This document shows positions 1 to 7,312 of a stretch of DNA of 13,975 nt, piece by piece. The translations under genes were made by a program, and so were the position numbers. The DNA lies in contig JAFLSH010000040.1 in NCBI GenBank assembly GCA_022511055.1, forward strand, positions 1 through 13,975, read 5' to 3'. The stretch is from Prevotella sp. (GTDB lineage Bacteria > Bacteroidota > Bacteroidia > Bacteroidales > Bacteroidaceae). Under the pieces are notes generated by a model. It saw only the letters and a program-made list of their open reading frames with translations. It made no database searches and was not told the origin of the DNA. The stretch's first letter is position 1. Every line of letters starts with the position of its first letter.

Positions 1-20
1 ATCCTAAAGTGTAGAAAATA

Positions 21-65
21 ACATGAATTTAGTTAAAATCATGTATAGTCAGGTGGCGGAAAAAG
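21..65 (+). repeat. Diverged direct repeat, copy 1 (partner at 182-228)
   Basis: Bases 21-65 align with 182-228. By eye 35 of 45 positions match, with one 2-base gap (bases 212-213 extra in copy 2). Shared cores include ATGAATTT-like and AGGTGGC blocks, in the same order and orientation. Both copies lie in the non-coding region upstream of purU. The level of match is above what I would expect by chance, but no known element is recognised. Confidence 0.55.
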
Positions 66-77
66 ACCACTATACAT
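41..77. repeat. Perfect 9-base inverted repeat (hairpin-capable)
   Basis: ATGTATAGT at 41-49 is the exact reverse complement of ACTATACAT at 69-77, leaving a 19-base loop. The same 9-mer recurs in the left-arm orientation at 116-124, so the 69-77 arm could pair with either neighbour. The stem is AT-rich and no poly-T tract follows it. It could be a protein-binding palindrome, an RNA hairpin at the end of an unseen gene to the left, or part of a repeat element. Confidence 0.5.
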
Positions 78-117
78 TCCACAACTTTATGTGTTTTAGA
101 TGGTTACGAATGTTTAT

Positions 118-141
118 GTATAGTTGAGCATTTTTTCAAAA
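118..141 (+). repeat. Dispersed intergenic repeat, copy A (inverted copy at 13885-13909)
   Basis: This 24-base stretch starts GTATAGTTGAGC and continues into ATTTTTTCAAAA. The reverse complement of 13885-13909 is identical except for one extra C after GAGC, so 24 of 25 positions match. One copy is in the non-coding region before the gene block and the other directly follows it, in opposite orientation. Such a match is very unlikely by chance in 14 kb, which points to a dispersed intergenic or terminator-associated repeat family. The family itself is not recognised. Confidence 0.7.
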
Positions 142-147
142 AAATGC
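128..147. other. AT-rich hairpin (GCATTTTTT / AAAAAATGC)
   Basis: GCATTTTTT at 128-136 and AAAAAATGC at 139-147 are perfect inverted repeats with two bases between them. A physical RNA stem would hold about 7-8 bp with a 4-6 base loop. It overlaps the dispersed repeat at 118-141. On the + strand no T-tract follows, so a terminator role is uncertain. On either strand it could help separate the purU promoter region from transcription arriving from the left. Confidence 0.4.
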
Positions 148-181
148 GGCAAGGAAAAACAAGACGGTAAATAAAAATATA

Positions 182-228
182 ATATGAATTTTGTTGCAAA
201 CGTGTATGGCCGGAGGTGGCAGAAAGAG
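182..228 (+). repeat. Diverged direct repeat, copy 2
   Basis: This is the second copy of the unit at 21-65, in the same orientation and about 160 bases downstream. It lacks the perfect palindrome found in copy 1, because the ACTATACAT arm is not conserved here. It lies about 100 bases upstream of the predicted -7 box of purU. Confidence 0.5.
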
Positions 229-324
229 TGTCTACAACCCGTGGGAACTGCGATTTTTGCGTGTTATAACTGGGTGTTGCAGAAATAAATATGCGGAAAG
301 GAGGCTTTTATCATATTTTTTTTG

Positions 325-332
325 TAACTTTG
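325..332 (+). promoter_or_regulatory. Bacteroidetes-type -7 promoter element (TAACTTTG) before purU
   Basis: TAACTTTG fits the Bacteroidetes sigma factor -7 consensus TAnnTTTG exactly. It follows a run of T and sits 44 bases before the purU ATG. Transcription would begin roughly at 338-342, giving a leader of about 35-39 bases. A TTTG-like -33 element about 19 bases upstream is not evident. No comparable box was found in the intergenic gaps downstream, so this may drive the whole gene string. Confidence 0.65.
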
Positions 333-376
333 CGCCCTATAATAGCAAAACACAACGGACAAAGCGTCAAAAAACA

Positions 377-1240
377 ATGAAACAAACGGCCATTTTGCTG
401 CTGCATTGCCCCGACCAACAGGGCATAGTCACAGAAGTCACGAAGTTCATAACGGATAACAAAGGAAACATTGTCTACCTTGACCAGTATGTCGACAAGA
501 TAGAAGGCATGTTCTTCATGCGACTGGAATGGGAACTGGAGGAATTTCTTATTCCCCGCGAGAAAATCGGAGAATATATCAACACGCTCTACTCGCAACG
601 CTACCAGATGAGTTTTAACCTCTATTTTTCAGACCAGCGCCCCAGCATGGCCATCTTTGTGTCGAAGATGAGCCACTGCCTCTACGACCTGCTGGCGCGG
701 TGGAAGGCGGGCGAGTTTGCCTGCGACATTCCGTGCATCGTCAGCAACCACGAGGACTTGCGCTACGTGGCAGACCAGTTTGGCATTCCCTACTATGTAT
801 GGAGCATCAAGAAAGACCATTCGAACAAGGCCGAGGTGGAGCAGGCTGAGATGGAACTGCTGCGCAGGGAGGGTGTGACGTTCATCGTTCTGGCCCGGTA
901 CATGCAAATCATTTCTGACGACATGATTGCCGCCTACCCGCACCACATCATCAACATCCACCACTCGTTCCTGCCCGCCTTCATCGGTGCCAAGCCCTAT
1001 CATCAGGCTTACCAGCGGGGCGTGAAAATCATCGGTGCCACCAGCCACTATGTGACGGCGGAGCTTGATGCAGGCCCCATCATAGAGCAAGACGTGACCC
1101 GCATCACTCACAAGGACACGCCGGAAAGCCTCGTGCTGAAGGGTAAAGACCTGGAGAAGATTGTGCTTTCACACGCCGTGCAGAAGCACATCGAGCGGAA
1201 AATCCTGACCTATAAGAACAAGACCATCATCTTCAGCTAA
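377..1240 (+). CDS. purU: Formyltetrahydrofolate deformylase
   Basis: PurU hydrolyses 10-formyl-THF to THF and formate in the cytoplasm, balancing the one-carbon pool. The 287-residue product has an N-terminal ACT domain (about residues 1-80, opening with LLHCPDQQGIV) and a C-terminal formyltransferase-fold domain. Visible hallmarks are FVSKMSHCLYDLL (94-106), the INIHHSFLPAF block and GATSHYVTAELDAGPIIEQD. By homology to the GAR transformylase fold, N193, H195 and D231 form the catalytic set. The reading frame is open back to a TTG at 191, but I chose the ATG at 377. It gives the usual family length, puts the ACT domain at the N-terminus, and lies after the predicted promoter and an A-rich leader. 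A 41-base gap without a terminator leads to hisH, so co-transcription is likely. Confidence 0.95.
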   Translation: MKQTAILLLHCPDQQGIVTEVTKFITDNKGNIVYLDQYVDKIEGMFFMRLEWELEEFLIPREKIGEYINTLYSQRYQMSFNLYFSDQRPSMAIFVSKMSHCLYDLLARWKAGEFACDIPCIVSNHEDLRYVADQFGIPYYVWSIKKDHSNKAEVEQAEMELLRREGVTFIVLARYMQIISDDMIAAYPHHIINIHHSFLPAFIGAKPYHQAYQRGVKIIGATSHYVTAELDAGPIIEQDVTRITHKDTPESLVLKGKDLEKIVLSHAVQKHIERKILTYKNKTIIFS

Positions 1241-1281
1241 CGGTCAAAGAGAGAAAAAAAGAAAACAGCGGTTGAGGGATT

Positions 1282-1875
1282 ATGAATGTAGCCATCGTAA
1301 AATATAACGCAGGTAACGTCTACTCGGTAGTCAACGCGCTCAGGCGGATGGGCATTGAGCCAACGCTCACCGACGATGCCGAGGCATTGCAGCGGGCCGA
1401 CCGCGTGCTGTTTCCCGGCCAGGGTGAGGCTCGCGGTGCCATGGAATATCTGAAGGCGCGCCGGCTTGACGAGGTCATCCGCTCGCTCAGGCAGCCTGTG
1501 CTGGGCATCTGCGTAGGCCAGCAGCTGTTGTGCCGTCATTCCGAAGAGGGCAACGTCGACTGCATTGGCGTGTTCGATGCCGAGGTGAAGCGATTCCTGC
1601 CTACGCGTCACGAGGACAAGGTGCCGTGCATGGGCTGGAACCAGCTCTACGACACCCGCTCGCCGCTGATGCGGGGCATCGAGGGCGGCTACGTCTACTT
1701 TGTCCATTCCTACTATGTGCCCCTCTGCCCTGACACTATCGCCACGGCAGACTACGTGCTGCCCTACTCTGCCGCCATGCACCGCGACAACTTCTACGCC
1801 TGCCAGTTCCATCCCGAAAAGAGCGGCACGGTGGGCGAGCAGATTATCAAAAACTTCCTTGAAATTGAAATATGA
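1282..1875 (+). CDS. hisH: Imidazole glycerol phosphate synthase, glutamine amidotransferase subunit
   Basis: HisH releases ammonia from glutamine and channels it to HisF. The 197-residue class I amidotransferase carries the nucleophile C77 in LGICVGQQLL and the H177/E179 pair in CQFHPEKSG, so the triad is complete. Two motifs differ from textbook HisH. The oxyanion strand, usually PGVG, reads P45-G-Q-G48, and the elbow GICLGMQ reads GICVGQQ. These are probably lineage variants, since nothing else looks degraded. A GAGG sequence a few bases before the ATG resembles a ribosome binding site. The stop overlaps the hisA start by 4 bases (ATGA), consistent with translational coupling. Confidence 0.95.
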   Translation: MNVAIVKYNAGNVYSVVNALRRMGIEPTLTDDAEALQRADRVLFPGQGEARGAMEYLKARRLDEVIRSLRQPVLGICVGQQLLCRHSEEGNVDCIGVFDAEVKRFLPTRHEDKVPCMGWNQLYDTRSPLMRGIEGGYVYFVHSYYVPLCPDTIATADYVLPYSAAMHRDNFYACQFHPEKSGTVGEQIIKNFLEIEI

Positions 1876-2591
1876 TAGAGCTGATACCTGCCATAGACAT
1901 CATTGACGGACAGTGTGTGCGACTGACCAAAGGCGACTACAGCCAGAAGACGGTCTACCGCAACTCCCCAGCCGAGGTGGCAAAGGAGTTCGAGCAGATG
2001 GGCTTCCGGCGGCTCCACGTCGTAGACCTCGACGGCGCCAAGTCAAGGCACATCGTCAACGACGAGGTGCTGCGCGCCATTACCACCGACACCAACCTGA
2101 CGGTAGACTTCGGCGGCGGCATCAAGACCGATGAAGACATTGAGAAAGCCTTCGCCGCCGGTGCGGCCATGGTGACTGTCGGCTCCATAGCCGTCACACA
2201 GCCCGACCTGTTTCTTGGGTGGCTTGACAAGTACGGAGCCGACCGCATGATTCTGGGGGCCGATGTCCGCAATGGCAAGGTGAGCATCAACGGATGGAAA
2301 GAGGACTCAGAGGAAGACCTGCTGCCATTCCTGAAGAAATACACAGACCGTGGCGTGCGCAACGTACTCTGCACCGAGATTTCAAAAGACGGCACACTGA
2401 CAGGGCCTGCCACCGCTCTCTACGAGCGGGTCATGGCCGAATATCCCGGCCTGCACCTCATAGCCAGCGGCGGTGTCTCGTCGCGTGAGGACATCGAGGC
2501 ACTTGACCGCGCCGGCATCCCCGCCGTAGTATTCGGCAAGGCCATCTACGAGGGTAGAATCAACTTAAAGGAACTCATCACATGGGATTAG
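1872..2591 (+). CDS. hisA: ProFAR isomerase (1-(5-phosphoribosyl)-5-[(5-phosphoribosylamino)methylideneamino]imidazole-4-carboxamide isomerase)
   Basis: HisA catalyses the Amadori rearrangement of ProFAR to PRFAR, the step before HisHF. The 239-residue product is a complete (beta/alpha)8 barrel of normal family length. The likely general acid/base aspartates are D9 (IPAIDIIDGQ) and D131 (LGADVRNG). The two phosphate-binding half-barrel motifs are visible as FGGGIKTDEDI (about 80-90) and IASGGVSSREDI near the C-terminus, followed by VFGKAIYEG. It starts inside the hisH stop (ATGA overlap) and overlaps hisF by 10 bases. Nothing is unusual apart from the tight packing. Confidence 0.96.
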   Translation: MIELIPAIDIIDGQCVRLTKGDYSQKTVYRNSPAEVAKEFEQMGFRRLHVVDLDGAKSRHIVNDEVLRAITTDTNLTVDFGGGIKTDEDIEKAFAAGAAMVTVGSIAVTQPDLFLGWLDKYGADRMILGADVRNGKVSINGWKEDSEEDLLPFLKKYTDRGVRNVLCTEISKDGTLTGPATALYERVMAEYPGLHLIASGGVSSREDIEALDRAGIPAVVFGKAIYEGRINLKELITWD

Positions 2592-3340
2592 CAAAACGCA
2601 TCATACCCTGTCTTGACGTGAAAGACGGCGAGACCGTCAAGGGAGTCAACTTCGTCAACCTGCGCTCGGCCGGCGACCCGGTAGAGTTGGGGAAAGCCTA
2701 CTCTGAGCAAGGGGCCGACGAGCTGGTGTTCCTCGACATTACCGCCTCGTTTGAGGGGCGCAAGACATTCACGCAGATGGTGACCCGTGTGGCCGCGGAA
2801 ATCAACATCCCGTTCACCGTGGGTGGCGGCATCAACGAGCTGGGCGATGTGGAGCGGCTGCTCTATGCCGGGGCAGACAAAGTGAGCGTAAACAGCGCAG
2901 CCCTACGGCGGCCGGAGCTTATCAGCGAAATCAGCAGCCGCTTTGGCTCGCAAGTGTGCGTCTGTGCCATTGATGCCCGGCACGACCCTGACGGGTGGCA
3001 CTGCTACCTGAAGGGAGGGCGTGAGCGCACGGAGCGCGGGCTGTTTGAGTGGGCGCACGAAGCCCAGGAGCGCGGTGCCGGCGAAATACTCTTTACGTCA
3101 ATGGACCACGACGGGGTCAAGACGGGCTATGCGAATGAGGCGCTGGCGCAGTTAGCCGACAATCTGGACATACCCATCATTGCCAGCGGCGGTGCCGGGG
3201 CGAGAGAGCATTTCCGCGATGCGTTCACCATCGGCCATGCCGATGCTGCGCTGGCAGCCAGCGTATTCCACTTCGGCGAGATTCCCATCAAGGAACTGAA
3301 ACAATATTTGAAAACAGAAGGAATAAACATCAGATTATGA
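2582..3340 (+). CDS. hisF: Imidazole glycerol phosphate synthase, cyclase subunit
   Basis: HisF converts PRFAR plus HisH-derived ammonia into imidazole glycerol phosphate and AICAR. The 252-residue barrel has catalytic aspartates D12 (IIPCLDVKDG) and D131 (CAIDARHD), matching D11/D130 of the well-studied enzyme. The ammonia-tunnel gate residues known from Thermotoga HisF also appear conserved, as R6, E47, K100 and E168. Phosphate-binding motifs are seen in VGGGI (80-84) and ASGGAGAREHF. The ATG lies 10 bases inside the end of hisA, and the stop overlaps hisIE by 4 bases (ATGA). Balanced translation with hisH and hisIE would suit a protein that works as a 1:1 complex with HisH. Confidence 0.96.
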   Translation: MGLAKRIIPCLDVKDGETVKGVNFVNLRSAGDPVELGKAYSEQGADELVFLDITASFEGRKTFTQMVTRVAAEINIPFTVGGGINELGDVERLLYAGADKVSVNSAALRRPELISEISSRFGSQVCVCAIDARHDPDGWHCYLKGGRERTERGLFEWAHEAQERGAGEILFTSMDHDGVKTGYANEALAQLADNLDIPIIASGGAGAREHFRDAFTIGHADAALAASVFHFGEIPIKELKQYLKTEGINIRL

Positions 3341-3990
3341 AAATAGACTTTGAAAAGCAGGGCGGACTTGTGCCAGCCATCATTCAGGATGCCAACACCC
3401 GAAAGGTGCTGATGTTAGGCTACATGAATCAAGAAGCCTACGAGAAAACCATTGAGACCAGAAAGGTAACCTTCTGGTCGCGCTCGCACAACCGCCTCTG
3501 GACAAAGGGAGAAACGAGCGGCAACTTCCTGAACCTGGTTGACATCAAGGTGGACTGCGACAACGACACGCTGCTGGTACAGGCCACACCCGACGGGCCG
3601 ACATGCCACACAGGCACGGACACATGCTGGGGCGAGAACAATGACTCAAGCCCCCTGCTCTTCCTGGCCGAGCTGCAAGACTTCATCAATTTCAGACACC
3701 AGGAAATGCCCAAGGGCAGCTACACCACATCGCTCTTTAAAGACGGCGTTAACCGCATGGCTCAGAAGTTAGGCGAAGAGGCACTGGAAACGGTCATCGA
3801 AGCCTGCAACGGGTCGAAGGAGAAGTTAGTCTACGAAGCCAGCGACATGATTTATCACCTCATCGTTCTCCTGACCAGCAAGGGCTTGCGCATTGAAGAC
3901 ATTGCCGCAGAGCTGCAAAAGCGCCACGACCCGAACTGGGACAAGGAACGCCGGCAAGCCAAGGCGGCCAAAGCTGGAACGAAAGACTGA
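3337..3990 (+). CDS. hisI: Bifunctional phosphoribosyl-AMP cyclohydrolase / phosphoribosyl-ATP pyrophosphatase
   Basis: This is the HisIE fusion for steps 2 and 3 of histidine synthesis. Residues 1 to about 110 are the cyclohydrolase (HisI). It has the metal-binding D73-C74-D75-x-D77 (VDCDNDT) and the zinc cysteines C90 and C97 in GPTCHTGTDTCW. Residues about 110-200 are the all-helical pyrophosphatase (HisE, MazG-like), with KLGEEALETVIEA and YEASDMIYHLIVLL carrying the acidic Mg-binding residues. Its length of 217 aa is normal for the fusion. The Lys/Ala-rich tail looks unstructured. It is followed after 24 A-rich bases by ftsE. hisG, hisD, hisC and hisB are not in this window. Confidence 0.96.
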   Translation: MKIDFEKQGGLVPAIIQDANTRKVLMLGYMNQEAYEKTIETRKVTFWSRSHNRLWTKGETSGNFLNLVDIKVDCDNDTLLVQATPDGPTCHTGTDTCWGENNDSSPLLFLAELQDFINFRHQEMPKGSYTTSLFKDGVNRMAQKLGEEALETVIEACNGSKEKLVYEASDMIYHLIVLLTSKGLRIEDIAAELQKRHDPNWDKERRQAKAAKAGTKD

Positions 3991-4014
3991 GTAAAGCATA
4001 AAAAACACAGAAAA

Positions 4015-4728
4015 ATGCTGATTAGTTACAAAAACGTAAACATCTACCACCGAGACGGCGAAGAAGTGCTGAGAAACGTCAATTTCCACGTTGACGAAGG
4101 AGAGTTCATCTACCTCATCGGGCGCGTGGGCTCTGGCAAAAGCTCGCTGTTGAAGACCATCTATTTTGAAATGGATGTCGACGAAGCCGACGAAGCCGTC
4201 GTGCTGGAACAGGACTTGCTGACCATACGCCGCAAGCAGATACCTAAGCTGAGAAAGAAGATGGGCATCATCTTCCAGGACTTCCAGCTACTGAGCGACC
4301 GCTCCGTCTACCAAAACCTGAGATTCGTTCTGAAGGCCACCGGCTGGCGAGACAAGGAACGCATGAACCAGCGCATTGACGAGGTGCTGGCCGAAGTCGG
4401 CATGGACAACATGAAAGACCGGCGGATTCATGAACTGTCGGGCGGTGAGCAGCAGCGAATTGCCATAGCCAGAGCTATATTGAACAGCCCGGAGCTGATA
4501 GTTGCCGATGAGCCGACGGGCAACCTGGACCCAGAGACTGCCGACAGCATCATACAGCTGCTGCGGCAGATTTCGCAAACGGGTACTGCCGTCATTCTGA
4601 CGACACACAACCGCGGTCTGCTTGATAAATATCCGGGCATCGTCTATCGCTGCATCGACAAAAAGGTGGAAGAGGTTACCAACGACTACAATCGGCTACA
4701 GCTGTCAGAAGAAGAGTTAGACGAATAA
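4015..4728 (+). CDS. ftsE: FtsE-like cell-division ABC transporter ATP-binding protein
   Basis: This is a cytoplasmic ABC ATPase of 237 residues with every core motif present. They are Walker A GRVGSGKSS (36-44), Q-loop Q88 in IIFQDFQLL, signature LSGGEQQR (141-148), Walker B ending D165-E166 with the D-loop PTGNLDP, and switch H198. It belongs to the FtsE/LolD/MacB type. FtsE with FtsX controls cell-wall hydrolases at the divisome. No ftsX or other permease is adjacent, so its membrane partner must be encoded elsewhere, a common arrangement in Bacteroidetes. The acidic insertion after Walker A (MDVDEADEA, about 53-61) is notable. The start follows an A-rich leader 24 bases after hisIE. Confidence 0.85.
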   Translation: MLISYKNVNIYHRDGEEVLRNVNFHVDEGEFIYLIGRVGSGKSSLLKTIYFEMDVDEADEAVVLEQDLLTIRRKQIPKLRKKMGIIFQDFQLLSDRSVYQNLRFVLKATGWRDKERMNQRIDEVLAEVGMDNMKDRRIHELSGGEQQRIAIARAILNSPELIVADEPTGNLDPETADSIIQLLRQISQTGTAVILTTHNRGLLDKYPGIVYRCIDKKVEEVTNDYNRLQLSEEELDE

Positions 4729-4781
4729 AAGCAATTAGCATTATCCATTCCAACGAGTAAAAAAAGATTAAATAAACGCTT

Positions 4782-6098
4782 ATGAAAGTTATGAAGTTTG
4801 GCGGTACTTCCGTAGGTACCCCGCAAAGAATGAAAGAAGTAACCAAGCTCGTCACCCGTTCAGGCGAGCCCGTGTTTGTTGTACTCTCAGCCATGTCTGG
4901 CACCACCAACTCGCTTGTCGAGATTTCCGACTATCTCTACAAGAAAAACCCAGACGGCGCCAACGAAGTCATCAACAGACTGGAGACAAAATATCTGAAG
5001 CACGTTGACGAACTCTACACCCAGGAAGCAACCAAGGAGGCTACCCGCGATTTCCTGAAAGAAGTGTTCAACTATCTGCGGTCATTCACCAAGGAGATTT
5101 TCACCTCATTTGAAGAGAAGAACATTGTGGCCCAGGGCGAAATCATATCTACTAATATGGTGGTCAACTACATGAAAGAACAGGGCATCAATGCCACGCT
5201 GCTGAATGCTCTCGACTTCATGCGGACAGACAAGAACGCAGAGCCAGACTCTGTTTACATCAAAGAGAAGCTGACTGCCAAGATGGAAGAGAGCGCTGAC
5301 ACCCAGGTATTTGTCACCCAGGGCTTCATCTGCTGTAATGCCTACGGCGAAGTCGACAACCTGCAACGCGGCGGGTCTGACTACACGGCATCGCTCATCG
5401 GTGCCGCCATCAATGCTGAGGAGATTCAGATATGGACCGACATTGACGGCATGCACAACAACGACCCAAGAGTGGTCGACAAGACAGAGCCCGTACACCA
5501 GCTGCAATTTGAGGAGGCTGCCGAGTTAGCCTATTTCGGGGCAAAGATTCTGCACCCGACCTGCGTACAGCCAGCCAAGTATGCCGGCATCCCCGTGCGA
5601 CTGCTGAACACGATGGACCCAGAGGCAGAAGGTACTACCATTTCAAACCAGACGGAGTACGGCAAGATTAAGGCCGTGGCTGCGAAGGACAACATTATCG
5701 CCATCAAGATTAAGTCCAGCCGCATGCTGCTGGCAACGGGCTTCCTACGCAAAGTGTTCGAGATATTCGAGAGCTACCAGACACCCATCGACATGGTTTG
5801 CACGTCAGAGGTTGGTGTCTCCATGTCTATTGACAACTCCGCGCACCTCGGCGAGATTGTCGACGAACTGAAGAAATACGGCACCGTAACCGTAGACACC
5901 GGCATGTGCATCATCTGCGTAGTAGGCGACTTAGACTGGTCGAACATCGGTTTTGAGACACGTGTCATGGATGCCCTCAAGACCATTCCCGTGCGCATGA
6001 TTAGCTATGGCGGGTCTAACTATAACATCTCGTTCCTCATCAAAGAGGAAGACAAGAAGCGGGCCCTGCAAAGCCTCAGCGACCAGCTGTTCAAATAA
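4782..6098 (+). CDS. lysC: Aspartate kinase (monofunctional)
   Basis: This enzyme phosphorylates aspartate, the first committed step to lysine, DAP, threonine and methionine. The 438-residue protein opens with KFGGTSVG (5-12) and has the RGGSDYTASLIG motif (196-207) and the WTDIDGMHNNDPR segment (218-230) of the amino-acid kinase domain. Two C-terminal ACT domains (about 305-375 and 378-438) end the protein, so allosteric feedback is expected; the effector cannot be read from sequence. There is no homoserine dehydrogenase fusion. The start at 4782 was preferred over the Met at codon 4 because family members begin MKVxKFGG. The gaps are 53 bases before and 46 bases after, both A-rich and without promoter or terminator signals. 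Its pairing with lysA places both ends of the lysine pathway together. Confidence 0.95.
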   Translation: MKVMKFGGTSVGTPQRMKEVTKLVTRSGEPVFVVLSAMSGTTNSLVEISDYLYKKNPDGANEVINRLETKYLKHVDELYTQEATKEATRDFLKEVFNYLRSFTKEIFTSFEEKNIVAQGEIISTNMVVNYMKEQGINATLLNALDFMRTDKNAEPDSVYIKEKLTAKMEESADTQVFVTQGFICCNAYGEVDNLQRGGSDYTASLIGAAINAEEIQIWTDIDGMHNNDPRVVDKTEPVHQLQFEEAAELAYFGAKILHPTCVQPAKYAGIPVRLLNTMDPEAEGTTISNQTEYGKIKAVAAKDNIIAIKIKSSRMLLATGFLRKVFEIFESYQTPIDMVCTSEVGVSMSIDNSAHLGEIVDELKKYGTVTVDTGMCIICVVGDLDWSNIGFETRVMDALKTIPVRMISYGGSNYNISFLIKEEDKKRALQSLSDQLFK

Positions 6099-6144
6099 AG
6101 GAAGAAAACATTAACACATCACAAAATACGACAAAAAGAAAGAC

Positions 6145-7302
6145 ATGAAAGGTAAGTTTCCTGTTAAGAAGTTCCAAGAGATTGGTACGCCATTCTATTA
6201 TTACGACACAGACTTGTTGCGGCTCACGCTGAAAACCATTAACGAAGAAGCGGGGCATTACGAGAATTTCTGTGTACACTACGCAGTAAAAGCCAACGCC
6301 AACCCGTTGCTGCTGCGCATCATCCGTCAGGCAGGGCTTGGAGCCGATTGCGTGAGCGGCGGTGAAATCGAAGTGGCCATCAAGGCAGGCTTCACACCCG
6401 ACAAGATTGTCTATGCGGGTGTGGGCAAGAGTGACTGGGAAATTAATATCGGACTGGACAACGACATTTTCTGCTTCAACGTGGAAAGTGTGCCCGAACT
6501 GGAAGTCATCAATGAATTGGCAAGCAAAAAAGGGAAAGTAGCGCGCGTGGCTTTCCGCCTCAATCCCAACGTAGGGGCACACACGCATGCTAACATCACA
6601 ACAGGACTGGCAGAGAACAAGTTTGGCATTGCCATGCGCGACGTAGAGAGCATCATCGACCATGCCGCCGAACTGAAAAATGTCCGATTCGTGGGATTGC
6701 ATTTCCACATTGGCTCACAGATTCTCGACATGGGCGATTTCCAGGCACTCTGCAACCGCATCAACGAGCTGCAAGACCAACTGGAGCGGCGGCACGTCAC
6801 CATCGAACACATCAACGTTGGCGGTGGACTTGGTATTGACTACGAGCATCCCAATCGTGTGCCCGTGCCTAATTTCAAGGCGTATTTCGACACATACGCA
6901 CGCCATCTGAAGCTGCGCCCAGGCCAAACGCTGCACTTTGAACTCGGGCGCGCCGTTGTTGGGCAATGTGGCTCACTGATTACCCGCACTTTGTACGTCA
7001 AGGAGAGTGCCGTAAAGAAGTTTGCCATTGTCGATGCAGGTTTTACGGACCTCATACGTCCCGCGCTCTATCAGGCTTATCACAAGATTGAAAACATAAC
7101 GAGCGAGGATGCCACGGAAACTTACGATGTAGTTGGGCCTATCTGTGAGTCGACGGATGTCTTTGCCAAGCAAATCGACCTGAACAAGACCAGTCGTGGC
7201 GACCTGCTGGCTATCCGCTCTGCCGGCGCTTACGGTGAAATCATGGCTTCGCAATATAATTGCAGGCAATTGCCAAAGGGCTATCTGAGTGACGATTTAT
7301 AA
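6145..7302 (+). CDS. lysA: Diaminopimelate decarboxylase
   Basis: This PLP enzyme decarboxylates meso-DAP to lysine, the last step of the pathway. The 385-residue fold type III protein binds PLP through K49 in HYAVKANANP. Other landmarks are GADCVSGGE, GLHFHIGSQI, NVGGGLGIDY for phosphate binding, C334 in GPICESTD contributed across the dimer, and Y363 in GAYGE near the C-terminus. The usual FEPGR motif reads FELGR here, a Pro-to-Leu change next to the retained arginine. The rest is intact, so the enzyme should be active. Length is slightly short for the family but complete. A degenerate glycosyltransferase-like gene starts 10 bases after the stop. Confidence 0.95.
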   Translation: MKGKFPVKKFQEIGTPFYYYDTDLLRLTLKTINEEAGHYENFCVHYAVKANANPLLLRIIRQAGLGADCVSGGEIEVAIKAGFTPDKIVYAGVGKSDWEINIGLDNDIFCFNVESVPELEVINELASKKGKVARVAFRLNPNVGAHTHANITTGLAENKFGIAMRDVESIIDHAAELKNVRFVGLHFHIGSQILDMGDFQALCNRINELQDQLERRHVTIEHINVGGGLGIDYEHPNRVPVPNFKAYFDTYARHLKLRPGQTLHFELGRAVVGQCGSLITRTLYVKESAVKKFAIVDAGFTDLIRPALYQAYHKIENITSEDATETYDVVGPICESTDVFAKQIDLNKTSRGDLLAIRSAGAYGEIMASQYNCRQLPKGYLSDDL

Positions 7303-7312
7303 CACACAGGAA

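Noticed and set aside
1..21. Short open frame at the left edge ending in TAA (six codons, ILKCRK)
   Set aside because: It is too short to distinguish from chance and its codons do not resemble the neighbouring genes. It could be the tail of a gene to the left, but this cannot be supported.
182..200. Possible second promoter around the ATATAATATGAATTTTG stretch
   Set aside because: The candidate -7 octamer reads GAATTTTG and fails the TA of TAnnTTTG, with no good -33 element. The box at 325-332 is much better placed.
241..340. A riboswitch (for example a THF type) or T-box-like leader ahead of purU
   Set aside because: Most of this sequence lies upstream of the predicted transcription start, the remaining leader is only about 35-39 bases, and no conserved riboswitch core could be recognised.
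191..376. A 62-residue N-terminal extension of purU from a TTG at 191
   Set aside because: The extension has no resemblance to PurU, covers the predicted promoter and transcription start, and would make the protein longer than its family. The ATG at 377 places the ACT domain at the N-terminus.
629..1111. Long minus-strand open frame inside purU, and similar antisense frames in hisH, lysC, lysA and fbp
   Set aside because: These mirror the codon structure of strongly recognised + strand genes, have no family signal, and lie wholly inside those genes.
4729..4781. Separate promoter or attenuator before lysC
   Set aside because: The 53-base gap has no TAnnTTTG box, no convincing hairpin and no T-tract. 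It looks like a plain A-rich spacer.
7289..7312. GTG start for the GT2-like gene overlapping lysA
   Set aside because: It adds eight residues that do not fit the family start. The ATG at 7313 has an AGGA upstream and conventional spacing after the lysA stop.
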